NCBI RefSeq assembly: GCF_001748385.1
Contig: NZ_BCLI01000004.1
Coordinates: forward strand, 124,001-188,000
Source: Vulcanisaeta thermophila
GTDB taxonomy: Archaea; Thermoproteota; Thermoprotei; Thermoproteales; Thermocladiaceae
DNA length: 64,000 nucleotides
Reading direction: 5' to 3'
This document shows positions 1 through 8,153 of this stretch, piece after piece. Position numbers and translations under genes: made by a program. The notes under the pieces were generated by a model. That model was not told the DNA's origin. It worked only from the letters and a program-made list of their open reading frames with translations, and did not search any database. The first letter of the stretch is position 1. Each line of letters begins with the position of its first letter.

Positions 1-344
1 ACCCTGTCCCTTGGGGCTCCGAAGGATAGGAAGACCTTGTCAATGTACTCAATGAGCTTCATTGCGGAGTCCCAACTACCCAGTAATTCATGAAGGTCAC
101 CACCCACGTCCGGCCTTAGGTTAATGAGTCCGTCACTGAAGGTTCCGGCGCCTCCAATACCGTGGGTTATGTGGCATGGCACGCATACGCACCTCCCAAC
201 CTTACTAAGTGGGCAGTGTCTTTGGCGAACTTTATAGCCCTTGTCTATCAGCGCCACCCTTAGGTTTGAGGTGTTAGTGACTAGTTCGTACGCTGTGAAT
301 AGGCCCGCGGGGCCAGCGCCTATTATTGCCACGTCGTAGGTCAT
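1..344 (-). CDS. FAD-dependent dehydrogenase, N-terminal part (runs off left edge)
   Basis: This is the first 114 codons of a flavoprotein that continues beyond base 1. The Rossmann FAD motif GAGPAGL is at residues 9-15. A cysteine-rich stretch follows at about residues 43-57, and then the glycine-rich motif GIGGAGTFSDG. That combination is typical of the COG2509 group of predicted NAD(FAD)-dependent dehydrogenases, whose substrate is generally unknown. The ATG overlaps the purA stop codon as ATGA, so the two genes are probably cotranscribed with purA upstream. The flavoprotein fold is secure; the reaction is not. Confidence 0.8.
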   Translation of the reverse strand, partial: MTYDVAIIGAGPAGLFTAYELVTNTSNLRVALIDKGYKVRQRHCPLSKVGRCVCVPCHITHGIGGAGTFSDGLINLRPDVGGDLHELLGSWDSAMKLIEYIDKVFLSFGAPRDR

Positions 345-1357
345 GGGCCCATCACCTCCCTCCTCATGTCCACCATGTCCAGGGAATCCTCACCAGTGCC
401 TATGAGGGTCACGGGGACCTTCAACGCCTCACTCAATTCCTCAACCCACCTCCTAGCCTCGGGTGGTAAATCAACCCACCTCCTCTTACCCCTGGCCCCT
501 GGAAACAGGGCATCGAGTTTCGTAATGGCTATCTGCGTGGGCCTATTGAGCATCACAGCCCTCCTGGCCAGGTCTAGGTTGAACGGCGCGGCCCTCCTGG
601 GCCTCCCGGTCACGGTCCCCCTCTCAACCCAACCCCTGGCCACAACCTCCTCAGGACTTAACTCACCAGGTAATTCACCAGCACCGACCCTGGTCACGTA
701 GGACTTGAACACGAGGATTATATCATCAACACGCCTAGGGCTAACACCCACCTCACTAAGGATCCCGGCAGCCGTGGTGTCGCGGCTAGTGACGTACGGG
801 TACGTGCCATGGTACAGGCTCAGGAAGGTCCCCTGGGTACCCTCAACAACCACCAAACCTCCCCTATCAAGCTCCTCATTGACGGCCAGGGGTACGTCAG
901 TTATTAAGCCACGAAGCTCCTGAAAATCCCTAGCGAGCCTGAGCCTCCTCATGACCCTGTCCATGGTAGCCGCGCCCACGCCCTGCCCCGTGGAGCCTAT
1001 GGTCCTCATCAGGTACTCATCACTACGTTCCCTCTCCACGTGGGCGTCCTCAATGACTCCCGTTCTCTCATCAACCCAAACCCTACCCCTGGAATTGGTC
1101 TCTTCAACCTCCCTAAGAAATACATCGATCTTGAGCAGGGCGCCGGGGGCAATCATTAACTTGGTACTTTGGTTTACGAAGCATGAGGGTATGATCCTGA
1201 CCTTCCAGGTCCTGCCGTTGTAGGTAACGGTATGCCCAGCGTTTATGGAGCCCGTCCTAACGCAAATACTGGGTTTATCACTAAGCCCTAGGTATGAAAC
1301 CACCTTCCCCTTACCCTCATCACCAAACTGACCACCAACAACAAGGGTTAACGGCAC
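341..1357 (-). CDS. purA: adenylosuccinate synthetase
   Basis: Catalyses the GTP-dependent joining of IMP and aspartate to adenylosuccinate, the first committed step to AMP. The P-loop-like signature GQFGDEGKGK is at residues 9-18, followed by the GSINAGHT region near residue 35 and a STGQGVGA segment near residue 122. At 338 aa it matches the short archaeal form rather than the bacterial enzyme of about 430 aa. The start is GTG at 1357. A TATA box (TTTATAAG, 1389-1382) lies about 28 bases upstream, so the mRNA is probably leaderless. It shares an ATGA overlap with the downstream flavoprotein gene. Confidence 0.95.
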   Translation of the reverse strand: MPLTLVVGGQFGDEGKGKVVSYLGLSDKPSICVRTGSINAGHTVTYNGRTWKVRIIPSCFVNQSTKLMIAPGALLKIDVFLREVEETNSRGRVWVDERTGVIEDAHVERERSDEYLMRTIGSTGQGVGAATMDRVMRRLRLARDFQELRGLITDVPLAVNEELDRGGLVVVEGTQGTFLSLYHGTYPYVTSRDTTAAGILSEVGVSPRRVDDIILVFKSYVTRVGAGELPGELSPEEVVARGWVERGTVTGRPRRAAPFNLDLARRAVMLNRPTQIAITKLDALFPGARGKRRWVDLPPEARRWVEELSEALKVPVTLIGTGEDSLDMVDMRREVMGP

Positions 1358-1390
1358 TTTTTAATCACTAAGACTCACCCACTTATAAAC

Positions 1391-1412
1391 ATTATTATTA
1401 ATCAATAATAAT
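1391..1412. promoter_or_regulatory. Inverted repeat next to the purA TATA box
   Basis: Arms ATTATTATT and AATAATAAT are perfect 9-base complements separated by AATC. The repeat sits directly upstream of the purA TATA box, where a transcription factor could bind. It is very AT-rich, so chance is possible. Confidence 0.3.
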
Positions 1413-1438
1413 CATACATGTGGAATCCACGAAGCAAC

Positions 1439-1458
1439 CAATGGGTGGGTGCCCATTG
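1439..1458. promoter_or_regulatory. Inverted repeat upstream of the SLC13-type transporter
   Basis: Perfect 7-base arms CAATGGG and CCCATTG surround TGGGTG. The dyad lies between the divergent purA and transporter genes, 68-87 bases before the chosen transporter start. It could be an operator or an RNA hairpin. Confidence 0.3.
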
Positions 1459-1525
1459 AATAACCAGTAATTGAATGATTAATTACCCATCAATGCTTAA
1501 TAAGCACCTCACCCTAACCATCTGG

Positions 1526-3238
1526 ATGCTCACTTATGGAGAGTTATACGTGATCGCTGTTCTACTACTATCCACAGTACTACTGCTTACCAGGGTTGTT
1601 CGGTACGACGTGGTTGGTCTACTAACAATGATCCTGCTGGTAATTGGCGGTATAGTCCCCGTGACAAGGGCCCTTGACTACTTCGGCTCCACGGTGGTCA
1701 TAGTCCTCATTAGCATAATGATTATAAGTAGAACGCTGGAGGAATCGGGCTTCCTGGACAAGCTAGCCGATGCCATGATCAGGGCATTGGGGAGTGAGGT
1801 TTTGATAGTGATCCTGACGCTCCTGCTGGTGGCCCTGGTCTCTGGCTTCATGAGTGATGTGGCCCTGGTCGCCATATTCATACCCTTCATGTACGCCCTA
1901 TCCAAGTCCTTCAATAAGAAGCTCTCCAAGTACTTAATACCGCTCTCCTACTCCGCAATAATCGGTGGTAGGTACACCATAATAGGCACCAGCACAAACC
2001 TCATAATCAACCAGCTTTGGTATGATAGGTACCATCAATACCTATCCCTATTTCAATTCCTACCCGTGGGACTGGGCATAGTGCTCACAAGCATACCGGT
2101 ACTACTGCTGATACACCACGTGATGCCGTCTAGGGAGGCCGTGGTAACGAGCATAGAGGACCTAAGGACTAGTGAGTACCTGGTTGAGGCGAGGGTTGGC
2201 GATGATTGTGAGTGGGTTGGGCTTAGTAAGGCTGAGGTGGAGCGTAGGTACCACGTTAAGATAAGGTCAGTACTACCCAGGAGGCTCGCCAGGTCCAGCG
2301 TGATAAGGAGTGGGATGACCCTGATAGTACAGGTAAGTGCGGACACACTAACAAGGTTATCGTCAATAAAGGGACTAAGGATAGTGACGGAGCAGGGGGA
2401 ATTACCCAGTAATGCGGAGGTGGTAGAGGCCATGGTCACCGGGAACTCAGGGCTCGTGGGGTACTCACTGGATGATGTGGATGCAGAGAGCAAGTACGGA
2501 ATAACAATACTGGGGCTATCCCTCGGGGGTAGGAGGGTACTGGGTAGGATAAGGCACATAACCCTGAGGCCAGGGGACTCACTACTAATAATTGGTGAGG
2601 AGGAGAGGGTGGCCAGGTTCCTCAGTGATTATGGACTCATGCCCCTAAGGGGCGGGGGCGTTAGGATATTCAACGTTAAGAAAGGCGTGGGAGCCATAGC
2701 GGCACTGGCCTTCGCAACAACGGCATCACTCCTGGGCTTAAACATAGCCCTCGCCTTCCTAATACCCACGCTGGCTTTGGTGGTGAGCAACGTGGTGAAT
2801 TACAGGAGGGTTTACCAATACGTTGATTGGCCAGTCATAGTATTCATAGCCACATACCTATCACTTGGCTATGCTGTGGAGACCTCGGGGCTTTCGGCAC
2901 TCATGGCCAGGGTACTTCCCGAATCACCCATAATACTCTTCCTCATAACAGCATTAATCGCTAACTTCGTGAACAATGTGACGGCGGCGGTGGTAATGAC
3001 ACCCATAGCCCTGCTATACCCAAACCCCCTGGCCGCCGTGACCATAGTGGCCATGGCATCCTCAAGCACATTCCTAACACCCTACTCCCACCCAGCAAAC
3101 CTAATGGTTCTGGGCCCCGGGAATTACAGGGTCAGGGATTACCTAATGGCAGGGGCCCTTGTAATGCTTGTGGTGCTCACGGTGACGCTGTACCTAACGC
3201 ACTCACTCCACCTCCAGTTAGGGATGCAATTGGCATAA
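1526..3238 (+). CDS. SLC13/ArsB-type membrane transporter with two TrkA-C domains
   Basis: A large membrane protein (570 aa from this start) of the ion transporter superfamily that includes Na+/sulfate, dicarboxylate and arsenite carriers. Hydrophobic helices cover roughly residues 5-200 and 390-570. Between them lie two soluble segments resembling RCK/TrkA-C ligand-binding domains, one starting near EYLVEARVG and the other near NSGLVGYSL. This arrangement is common in prokaryotic SLC13 proteins. Substrate cannot be read from sequence. Start choice: ATG 1526 lies 26 bases after a CTTAATAAG box. In-frame ATGs at 1475 and 1493 are alternatives. It diverges from purA. Confidence 0.82.
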   Translation: MLTYGELYVIAVLLLSTVLLLTRVVRYDVVGLLTMILLVIGGIVPVTRALDYFGSTVVIVLISIMIISRTLEESGFLDKLADAMIRALGSEVLIVILTLLLVALVSGFMSDVALVAIFIPFMYALSKSFNKKLSKYLIPLSYSAIIGGRYTIIGTSTNLIINQLWYDRYHQYLSLFQFLPVGLGIVLTSIPVLLLIHHVMPSREAVVTSIEDLRTSEYLVEARVGDDCEWVGLSKAEVERRYHVKIRSVLPRRLARSSVIRSGMTLIVQVSADTLTRLSSIKGLRIVTEQGELPSNAEVVEAMVTGNSGLVGYSLDDVDAESKYGITILGLSLGGRRVLGRIRHITLRPGDSLLIIGEEERVARFLSDYGLMPLRGGGVRIFNVKKGVGAIAALAFATTASLLGLNIALAFLIPTLALVVSNVVNYRRVYQYVDWPVIVFIATYLSLGYAVETSGLSALMARVLPESPIILFLITALIANFVNNVTAAVVMTPIALLYPNPLAAVTIVAMASSSTFLTPYSHPANLMVLGPGNYRVRDYLMAGALVMLVVLTVTLYLTHSLHLQLGMQLA

Positions 3239-3271
3239 AGGCTTTTTAGGGCCCATCCCCAGGGCTTGTGT

Positions 3272-3600
3272 ATGAAGAATAGTGAGAAGAGGAGTTCGAT
3301 TAATGAGGAGGGGGTGTTGAAGGAGTCCCTGGCGTATATCCCCCAAAGGCCATTAGGAAGGAGAAGACCACGTTGTAGGTGGCTATGTTGAGGACCGCGG
3401 TTGTTGTTCTCAGCGAACTCCCTATCAATTTTAATGGGTAGCTTATTGGCAATGTACTCCGTAGAGCCTACGGGCTTTTCCTAGCCAACCTAATACCGGC
3501 GTTGTACGCGTTTATGAAGAATTGTGTGTCACCATTACCTAGTTATCCCTCAATAACGCCACCCCTCCTACCAACCCAAACCCCATTGTTAATCAATAAC
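3272..3600 (+). pseudogene. Possible decayed gene, function unknown
   Basis: This intergenic stretch has no intact ORF but reads protein-like on the plus strand. An ATG at 3272 lies about 28 bases after CTTTTTAG and opens a short ORF. A second frame then gives GVYPPKAIRKEKTTL, VAMLRTAVVVLSELPINF and AYGLFLANLIPALYAFMKN, separated by in-frame stops. One frameshift and at least two stops would be needed to join them. The reverse strand also shows a hydrophobic reading with one stop, so the coding strand is uncertain. Best described as a probable gene remnant. Confidence 0.3.
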
Positions 3601-3620
3601 GGCAATACACAAACACGTAA

Positions 3621-4388
3621 TCAACCGCTTATAAGGAGGCCGTATAGCCCCAACGTAATCATGAATATACCAAGAAGCCCCAATGCAACCCTACCAGCAT
3701 TAGCAACCACAGCCCAATCCTTCACACTCCTTACAACGCCCCTGTAAATGAGGATAACAACAACCAGCTGAGCAAGCCAGGAACCAAAACCGAACATAAA
3801 ACCCACCAGGAACAACTGCCAGGAATGGATAACCTGTGCAAGAACCGTACTCAGGATAAGAACCACGAAAAAATCCCCACCAAAGGCAGCGGCTAGCCCA
3901 TGAATCCAAACCAACTTATAATCAGCGGTCTTGACGCCACCATGCCCATGGTTATGACCAAAGAATAAGTAAGCAGCCACACCGATCATCGTCACACCAA
4001 CAATCAAATCCACGTACGGATCTAAAATCGAAACATCAATAAACCCCATAACCCAACCAACAAATGCACTTAAAGCGCTCCAAACCAAAGTTAACGCACC
4101 AGCAAAAACAGAAACCACAGCAACAACACCCCTAACACTCCTCTGCATTAAACCATAGGACACGGTTACAGGCCAGGTATGCTCATCAGGCTTCAACCCA
4201 TGCACAATACCAATAACAAAAACAGCAAGTAACCAAAAACTACCCATCGACCTAAGCACATACTTAGCCAAAGGTACGAGAACCTCAGGCATAGATAGAA
4301 TAGCAATTATAATGCCTACAGAAATAACGCCACCAAGCAACCAAACCCTAGATGAAAACCGTGCTAAACCCCCAATTAGGCCCCTCAT
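3621..4388 (-). CDS. NicO/UreH-like membrane protein, possible metal transporter
   Basis: A 255-aa membrane protein with about six to seven hydrophobic segments. The motif HGLKPDEHTWP near residue 65 resembles the His/Asp transmembrane signature of nickel/cobalt permeases. A histidine-rich loop, GHNHGHGG, lies near residue 146. Both suggest a divalent metal ligand, with Ni or Co as the usual substrates in related families. Related families also include electron-transfer or sulfite exporters, so the substrate is only inferred. The start ATG 4388 is about 28 bases downstream of TTTAAATAG (minus strand), consistent with a leaderless single-gene transcript. Confidence 0.6.
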   Translation of the reverse strand: MRGLIGGLARFSSRVWLLGGVISVGIIIAILSMPEVLVPLAKYVLRSMGSFWLLAVFVIGIVHGLKPDEHTWPVTVSYGLMQRSVRGVVAVVSVFAGALTLVWSALSAFVGWVMGFIDVSILDPYVDLIVGVTMIGVAAYLFFGHNHGHGGVKTADYKLVWIHGLAAAFGGDFFVVLILSTVLAQVIHSWQLFLVGFMFGFGSWLAQLVVVILIYRGVVRSVKDWAVVANAGRVALGLLGIFMITLGLYGLLISG

Positions 4389-4514
4389 TAGGGTAACCCA
4401 AACAATAATCTATTTAAACCTTTCGGGTAACCCAAACAAACCACGTAAAAGAGAGCACGACCCAAAGAGCTTAAAAACACAAGCCACACCATGCATATGA
4501 CCACGCTCACATAA

Positions 4515-4592
4515 GCCCCGGTAGTATAGTCCGGTCCAGTATGCGGGCCTGTCGAGCCCGTGACCCGGGTTCAAATCCCGGCCGGGGCGCCA
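4515..4592 (+). tRNA. tRNA-Asp (GTC)
   Basis: Acceptor arms GCCCCGG (4515-4521) and CCGGGGC (4582-4588) pair fully. The anticodon stem is CGGGC/GCCCG with loop CTGTCGA and anticodon GTC at 4551-4553. The T arm is CCGGG-TTCAAAT-CCCGG. Discriminator G and CCA are encoded. No intron. Confidence 0.96.
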
Positions 4593-4604
4593 TTGGGATT
4601 TTAG

Positions 4605-5360
4605 TTACTGCGTGGCCTTACGCCTTCGCCTCTCCTCAATGAACTCCATCATCCTCCTCCTGGCATCCTCAGTCATTGACATTAAGGTTAACTCCCTAAT
4701 CGCAGCTCTCAGGGCCTCCCTATCTGGCTTGGTCCACTCCTTAATGACCCTTATTGAGTTGGGGCTGGTCCTCCTTATGCTACTTATCACCTCATTAACC
4801 TTATCCATGAGTTTATCCCTGGGCACCACGTAGTCCACAATCCCTAATTCCCTAGCCTCCACAGCATTTATTGGGTCCCCTGTTATGGAGAGCCTCCTCA
4901 CGAGCCTAAAGCCCAGCGCGCCCAACCCAACGGTTATCATCATTGGCGGTATCAAGCCCAACCTACCCTCTGGCACCGCGAATAAAGCATCCTCCACAGC
5001 TATCACCACGTCACAAAACAGCAGCAACTCCATACCACCACCATACGCCAACCCATTAACCGCGCACACAATGGGTTTCCCGCAATCCACCATGGCCTCC
5101 ACAGCCGAGTACAGGGTGTTAAAGAACTCCTCAGCCTCCCCCGTATTCCTCAACTCATACATGGCGTATATATCATCACCCGACGAGAACGCCCTACCCA
5201 CCCCAGTGATCACCACGGCATCAACCCCAGGGTCACCGCACAGGTTCCTCACGGCACCACCCAGGGACGACCAGGAGGACTTATCAAAGGCATTCAACCT
5301 CTCGGGCCTATTAAGGATAACGAAACCCACCCCATCCCTAACCTGAACCTCCACAACCAT
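4605..5360 (-). CDS. enoyl-CoA hydratase/isomerase family protein
   Basis: A crotonase-fold enzyme acting on acyl-CoA thioesters. Visible motifs are the oxyanion-hole segment GRAFSSGDDIYAM, the helix GGGMELLLFCD with the first catalytic glutamate, and FAVPEGRLGLIPP with the second, so hydratase chemistry looks intact. Start: ATG 5360 (251 aa) is 27 bases downstream of TTATTAA on the minus strand. An upstream ATG at 5384 would lie inside the promoter and is rejected. It ends 12 bases after tRNA-Asp in the opposite orientation. The acyl-CoA substrate is unknown; the fold assignment is secure. Confidence 0.88.
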   Translation of the reverse strand: MVVEVQVRDGVGFVILNRPERLNAFDKSSWSSLGGAVRNLCGDPGVDAVVITGVGRAFSSGDDIYAMYELRNTGEAEEFFNTLYSAVEAMVDCGKPIVCAVNGLAYGGGMELLLFCDVVIAVEDALFAVPEGRLGLIPPMMITVGLGALGFRLVRRLSITGDPINAVEARELGIVDYVVPRDKLMDKVNEVISSIRRTSPNSIRVIKEWTKPDREALRAAIRELTLMSMTEDARRRMMEFIEERRRRKATQ

Positions 5361-5495
5361 TAACCACACCCACTGCACCAGCATTAATAAGGTTTGGGCC
5401 CGTCACATCAATAATTGGTGATTCATTGGAAAATTTTCATGGAAGCAAAAATTTAAATAGGGCCCATTGAGGAATATCGTCTACTGGTGACTTAA

Positions 5496-5783
5496 TTGGG
5501 GCATGATATTAAACTCTGTGAAAATAAAATAATAAACCTTGAGGATGAAATACCAATATTCACAATACTCGACGGAGAAGACGAAATAAAATCATTCATA
5601 TACAGATGGAGGAACGCAAACGAGGTAGAGGCGGTGAGTTACCTAACCCACGAAACACTACATTGGATCCTATGGAAAATCTGCGGGAAATGCACATCAA
5701 ACGAAAGGTTCGTAACACTACTCGAACAATTATCAACAATCAATTGGGACTCACATCACGAAGAATCCTCCCCCTATTCCTAA
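5496..5783 (+). CDS. small AT-rich protein with an HExxH motif
   Basis: A 95-aa protein that I cannot assign to a named family. Its central feature is THETLHWILWKI near residue 52, containing HETLH, a match to the HExxH zinc-binding motif. It could be a mini zinc-peptidase-like protein, but no third zinc ligand is obvious. A TTTAAATAG box lies at 5451-5459 and a GGTGA site at 5486-5490 precedes the TTG start. Base composition is far more AT-rich than the flanking genes, suggesting foreign origin. Its 3' end overlaps the convergent SWIM-domain gene by 44 bases. Confidence 0.6.
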   Translation: MGHDIKLCENKIINLEDEIPIFTILDGEDEIKSFIYRWRNANEVEAVSYLTHETLHWILWKICGKCTSNERFVTLLEQLSTINWDSHHEESSPYS

Positions 5784-6009
5784 TGAACACATTGGTCAGA
5801 TGCAGTATGTGCCAGCACGGCATGTGCCCCCTCACGAAAGCCTCACAATCACAGGAGCCCCTTATCAGGACCTCACCAGTGGGTAGCCACTGAACCGTGA
5901 CCCTGACCCTATGCCACACACCAGGCCTGCTCCTGCTCCTGACCAGGCCCGTGACTAAGTAACCCCTAGTAATCCTGGAAACCCCAGTCACCTTAGCATC
6001 ACCAGTCAT
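5740..6009 (-). CDS. SWIM zinc-finger protein
   Basis: An 89-aa protein. Near residue 52 is CDCEAFVRGHMPCWHILHL, which fits the SWIM pattern CxC...CxH and is predicted to bind one zinc and to interact with DNA or protein. The basic N-terminal half contains a short beta-rich segment. Start: ATG 6009 is about 28 bases downstream of a CTTTATA/TATAAAG box, while an upstream in-frame TTG at 6018 is only 18 bases from it. The gene is convergent with, and overlaps, the HExxH gene. Stand-alone archaeal SWIM proteins have no settled function. Confidence 0.75.
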   Translation of the reverse strand: MTGDAKVTGVSRITRGYLVTGLVRSRSRPGVWHRVRVTVQWLPTGEVLIRGSCDCEAFVRGHMPCWHILHLTNVFIRNRGRILRDVSPN

Positions 6010-6060
6010 TGCGACCAAGTAAGAACACAGGCGCTTTATACACCCTTCTACCCATAACCC

Positions 6061-6189
6061 TCACGATAAAAACACCAAGAACCAAACCACGACACCCAAC
6101 ACGGCCCTGAAGTTAATAAGAACCAGGATCATAAACCCAGGTAGAAGACCCCTAATGGGCGATCTCCTCACACAACACGCCAAAACCAC
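6061..6189 (-). CDS. possible 42-aa hydrophobic protein
   Basis: A very short ORF starting with GTG 6189 that encodes a basic N-terminus (CCVRRSPIRGLLPG) followed by a hydrophobic stretch (FMILVLINF, then VVVWFLVFLS). It would form one or two short membrane segments. A minus-strand TTTTTAAG box is centred about 28 bases upstream, exactly the spacing of the leaderless genes nearby. No homology is recognised and the ORF is short enough to be chance. The rest of 6010-6280 shows nothing else recognisable. Confidence 0.35.
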   Translation of the reverse strand: MVLACCVRRSPIRGLLPGFMILVLINFRAVLGVVVWFLVFLS

Positions 6190-6280
6190 GAATAACCCTG
6201 AAAACCAAAGAACTTAAAAACCAAAGGAACACTAAAGACCCGAATGGCTCCACAGGCCCTGAATACCTAAGCAAGGGAAA

Positions 6281-6356
6281 GGCCGGGGTGGTGTAGCCTG
6301 GTTAACATGCGGGCCTGTGGAGCCCGTGAACCCGGGTTCAAATCCCGGCCCCGGCC
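6281..6356 (+). tRNA. tRNA-His (GTG)
   Basis: Acceptor arms GCCGGGG (6282-6288) and CCCCGGC (6349-6355) pair fully. The extra G at position -1 (6281) faces C73 (6356), the identity element of tRNA-His. Anticodon GTG is at 6317-6319 in loop CTGTGGA. The T arm is CCGGG-TTCAAAT-CCCGG. CCA does not follow C73 directly, so it is probably added after transcription. Confidence 0.95.
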
Positions 6357-6450
6357 TCCAATTCATAATTGATTGGATTTATTAAGGTGTTTTGGGTTTT
6401 GTTTTATTGCCTTGGTGTTGCTGTTTAGTGTGAGTTTGAGGATTTGGTTT

Positions 6451-6527
<77 letters not shown>

Positions 6528-6608
6528 TGTCTTACTTCTTTGGTTTCGTTTTTAAGGTTTTCTTGTGCCTGGGGTAGTTTTTTATTTCCTTGGTCTGTGT
6601 GTTGTTTG

Positions 6609-6950
6609 ATGGTTTTGCTTGTGGGTATGAGGCTTGGGGATTTTCGTTGTGAGTGGGTTTTGGAGGGTGGTGTTGTTAGGTATGTGGAGTATGTGGGTGG
6701 TGATGTTATTGAGGCTGAGTTGGGCTGTGGTGTTGATGATAGGGATTGCGTGGTTAGTGACGTGCTGGGTAGGCTGGGTTTTGAGCTTAAGTTGCCTAGT
6801 TCCGTAATTGGCGCCATTAAGGCCAGGCTTAAGTATATGCCTTTCCCCATTGCCATAGAGTTGCGTAGTGAGGGTAATTACTCCATTGTGGAGTTTAGGG
6901 GTGGTTCTGGGGACTCCTTTCAGTTAATAATTAGGTACCAGGTTACTTAA
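6609..6950 (+). CDS. hypothetical protein, 113 aa
   Basis: I do not recognise this protein. From ATG 6609 it encodes a soluble, mixed alpha/beta product with an acidic middle (VDDRDCVVSDVLGRLGFEL) and a C-terminal strand-rich part ending QLIIRYQVT. The open frame extends upstream through the tRNA-Lys gene, which cannot be coding. ATG 6609 is the sensible start because a TTTTTTATTT box lies about 28 bases before it. The 3' end overlaps the convergent MFS gene by 8 bases. Strong codon bias like the neighbours supports a real gene. Confidence 0.65.
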   Translation: MVLLVGMRLGDFRCEWVLEGGVVRYVEYVGGDVIEAELGCGVDDRDCVVSDVLGRLGFELKLPSSVIGAIKARLKYMPFPIAIELRSEGNYSIVEFRGGSGDSFQLIIRYQVT

Positions 6951-8103
6951 TCACGGCCCTGAGCACCGCGTACAGTACCAGGGCGGTTAGGAAAACCACC
7001 AGGGCCAGCACCGCTATGCCCCCGAGCCCCATTTTGGTGTAGAAGTAACCACTGAGTATGTTTCCAAGCCCCATGCCCACGCCCAGGACTAGGCTGTAGA
7101 GTCCCATGGACGTGCCTCTCATGGTTACCAGGGACTCATCACCCGTGAGTGCCAGTATTGTGGGTACCAGGGCGGATGCCATGAATATGAAGGGGGAAGC
7201 GGCTAGTACTGTTATTATTGGGTTTATGTTTATGATGAGTAGTGTGGCCAGGGTGACCAGGCCCATTACCACGCCGAGGAGCCCTATCGTTATTAATCTC
7301 CACCTGCCGAACCTATCCGAGAGGTGGCCAAAGAATACGGAGCCCAGGCCCACTATGGTCACTGCGCCTAGGATTAGGGCGCCCACGTGTATTGGTAGGA
7401 CTCCCTCCACCCTGCCCATTGCCCTGCCCGCGTATATGGCGGCGCCCAGTATTGTGGTTATGGAAAACCAAAGTGGTAGTGTGGGTATTACCCTCCTGGA
7501 CACTCCTTTGAGTGGGTTTAGGTAAACCTTACCGCTCACCCTGGGCTTTGTCTCGATTATGTATTTAACGACCACGGCGTATAACGTAACCATGAGGGCT
7601 AGGAGGGCTATGAATGATGATGCGTTGCCCGTGATCTGGTAAAGCACGGCGCCCGTCATGTACCCCAAGGCGTAGCCCAGTATGTTTATGAAGTCAAACA
7701 CACCCATTCCCAGTCCCCTGTGGCCGAGTTCCGTGAGGTCCGTTATCATGGTTAATGACGAAACTAAAATCAGTGCGGCCCCAAAGCCCATTAATCCATT
7801 AATTACCCCAGTGAGTGTGGGGCTCCCCGTGATTACTATGGTAAGGTATACCAGTGCCGTGAAGGTTAGGATCCAGGAGTAACCGAGGATCATGGTGACC
7901 CTCCTACCCACCCTATCTGTTATGTGACCGGCCACGAAGGAGCTTGCGGCCTCCACGAAGGGGTACGAGGCGAGTATGAAACCCACCGCTATGTTACTGC
8001 CGGGCGCTAGGTATGATATTAGGAATGTGTTGGCTCCCGAGCCTATCCTGGCAATGAGGACTGGTAGGTAGGATAGTGTTAAGGCCCTTATGTTTAGCTT
8101 CAT
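6943..8103 (-). CDS. MFS transporter
   Basis: A 386-aa major facilitator with about twelve hydrophobic segments. The classic loop 2-3 signature appears as GHITDRVGRRVTMI near residue 60, and the repeat in the second half as GHLSDRFGRWRLI near residue 265. Substrate is unknown; sugars, organic acids and drugs are all possible. Start: ATG 8103 is 26 bases from the shared TATA box at 8126-8133, whereas ATG 8112 is only 17 away. It is divergent from the ThiF/MoeB gene and the two share that box. Confidence 0.85.
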   Translation of the reverse strand: MKLNIRALTLSYLPVLIARIGSGANTFLISYLAPGSNIAVGFILASYPFVEAASSFVAGHITDRVGRRVTMILGYSWILTFTALVYLTIVITGSPTLTGVINGLMGFGAALILVSSLTMITDLTELGHRGLGMGVFDFINILGYALGYMTGAVLYQITGNASSFIALLALMVTLYAVVVKYIIETKPRVSGKVYLNPLKGVSRRVIPTLPLWFSITTILGAAIYAGRAMGRVEGVLPIHVGALILGAVTIVGLGSVFFGHLSDRFGRWRLITIGLLGVVMGLVTLATLLIININPIITVLAASPFIFMASALVPTILALTGDESLVTMRGTSMGLYSLVLGVGMGLGNILSGYFYTKMGLGGIAVLALVVFLTALVLYAVLRAVIK

Positions 8104-8125
8104 TGGGTCCATGGTTTGGGAAGCC

Positions 8126-8133
8126 TTAAATAA
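8126..8133. promoter_or_regulatory. Shared divergent TATA box (MFS / thiF-like)
   Basis: One A/T box, TTAAATAA, sits midway between the start codons at 8103 (minus) and 8154 (plus), about 25 bases from each. Read on either strand it gives an archaeal TATA-like sequence. Only 50 bases separate the starts, so both mRNAs should be leaderless and compete for one TBP site. Confidence 0.6.
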
Positions 8134-8153
8134 TTTTTACTGGAGGGTTTGCT

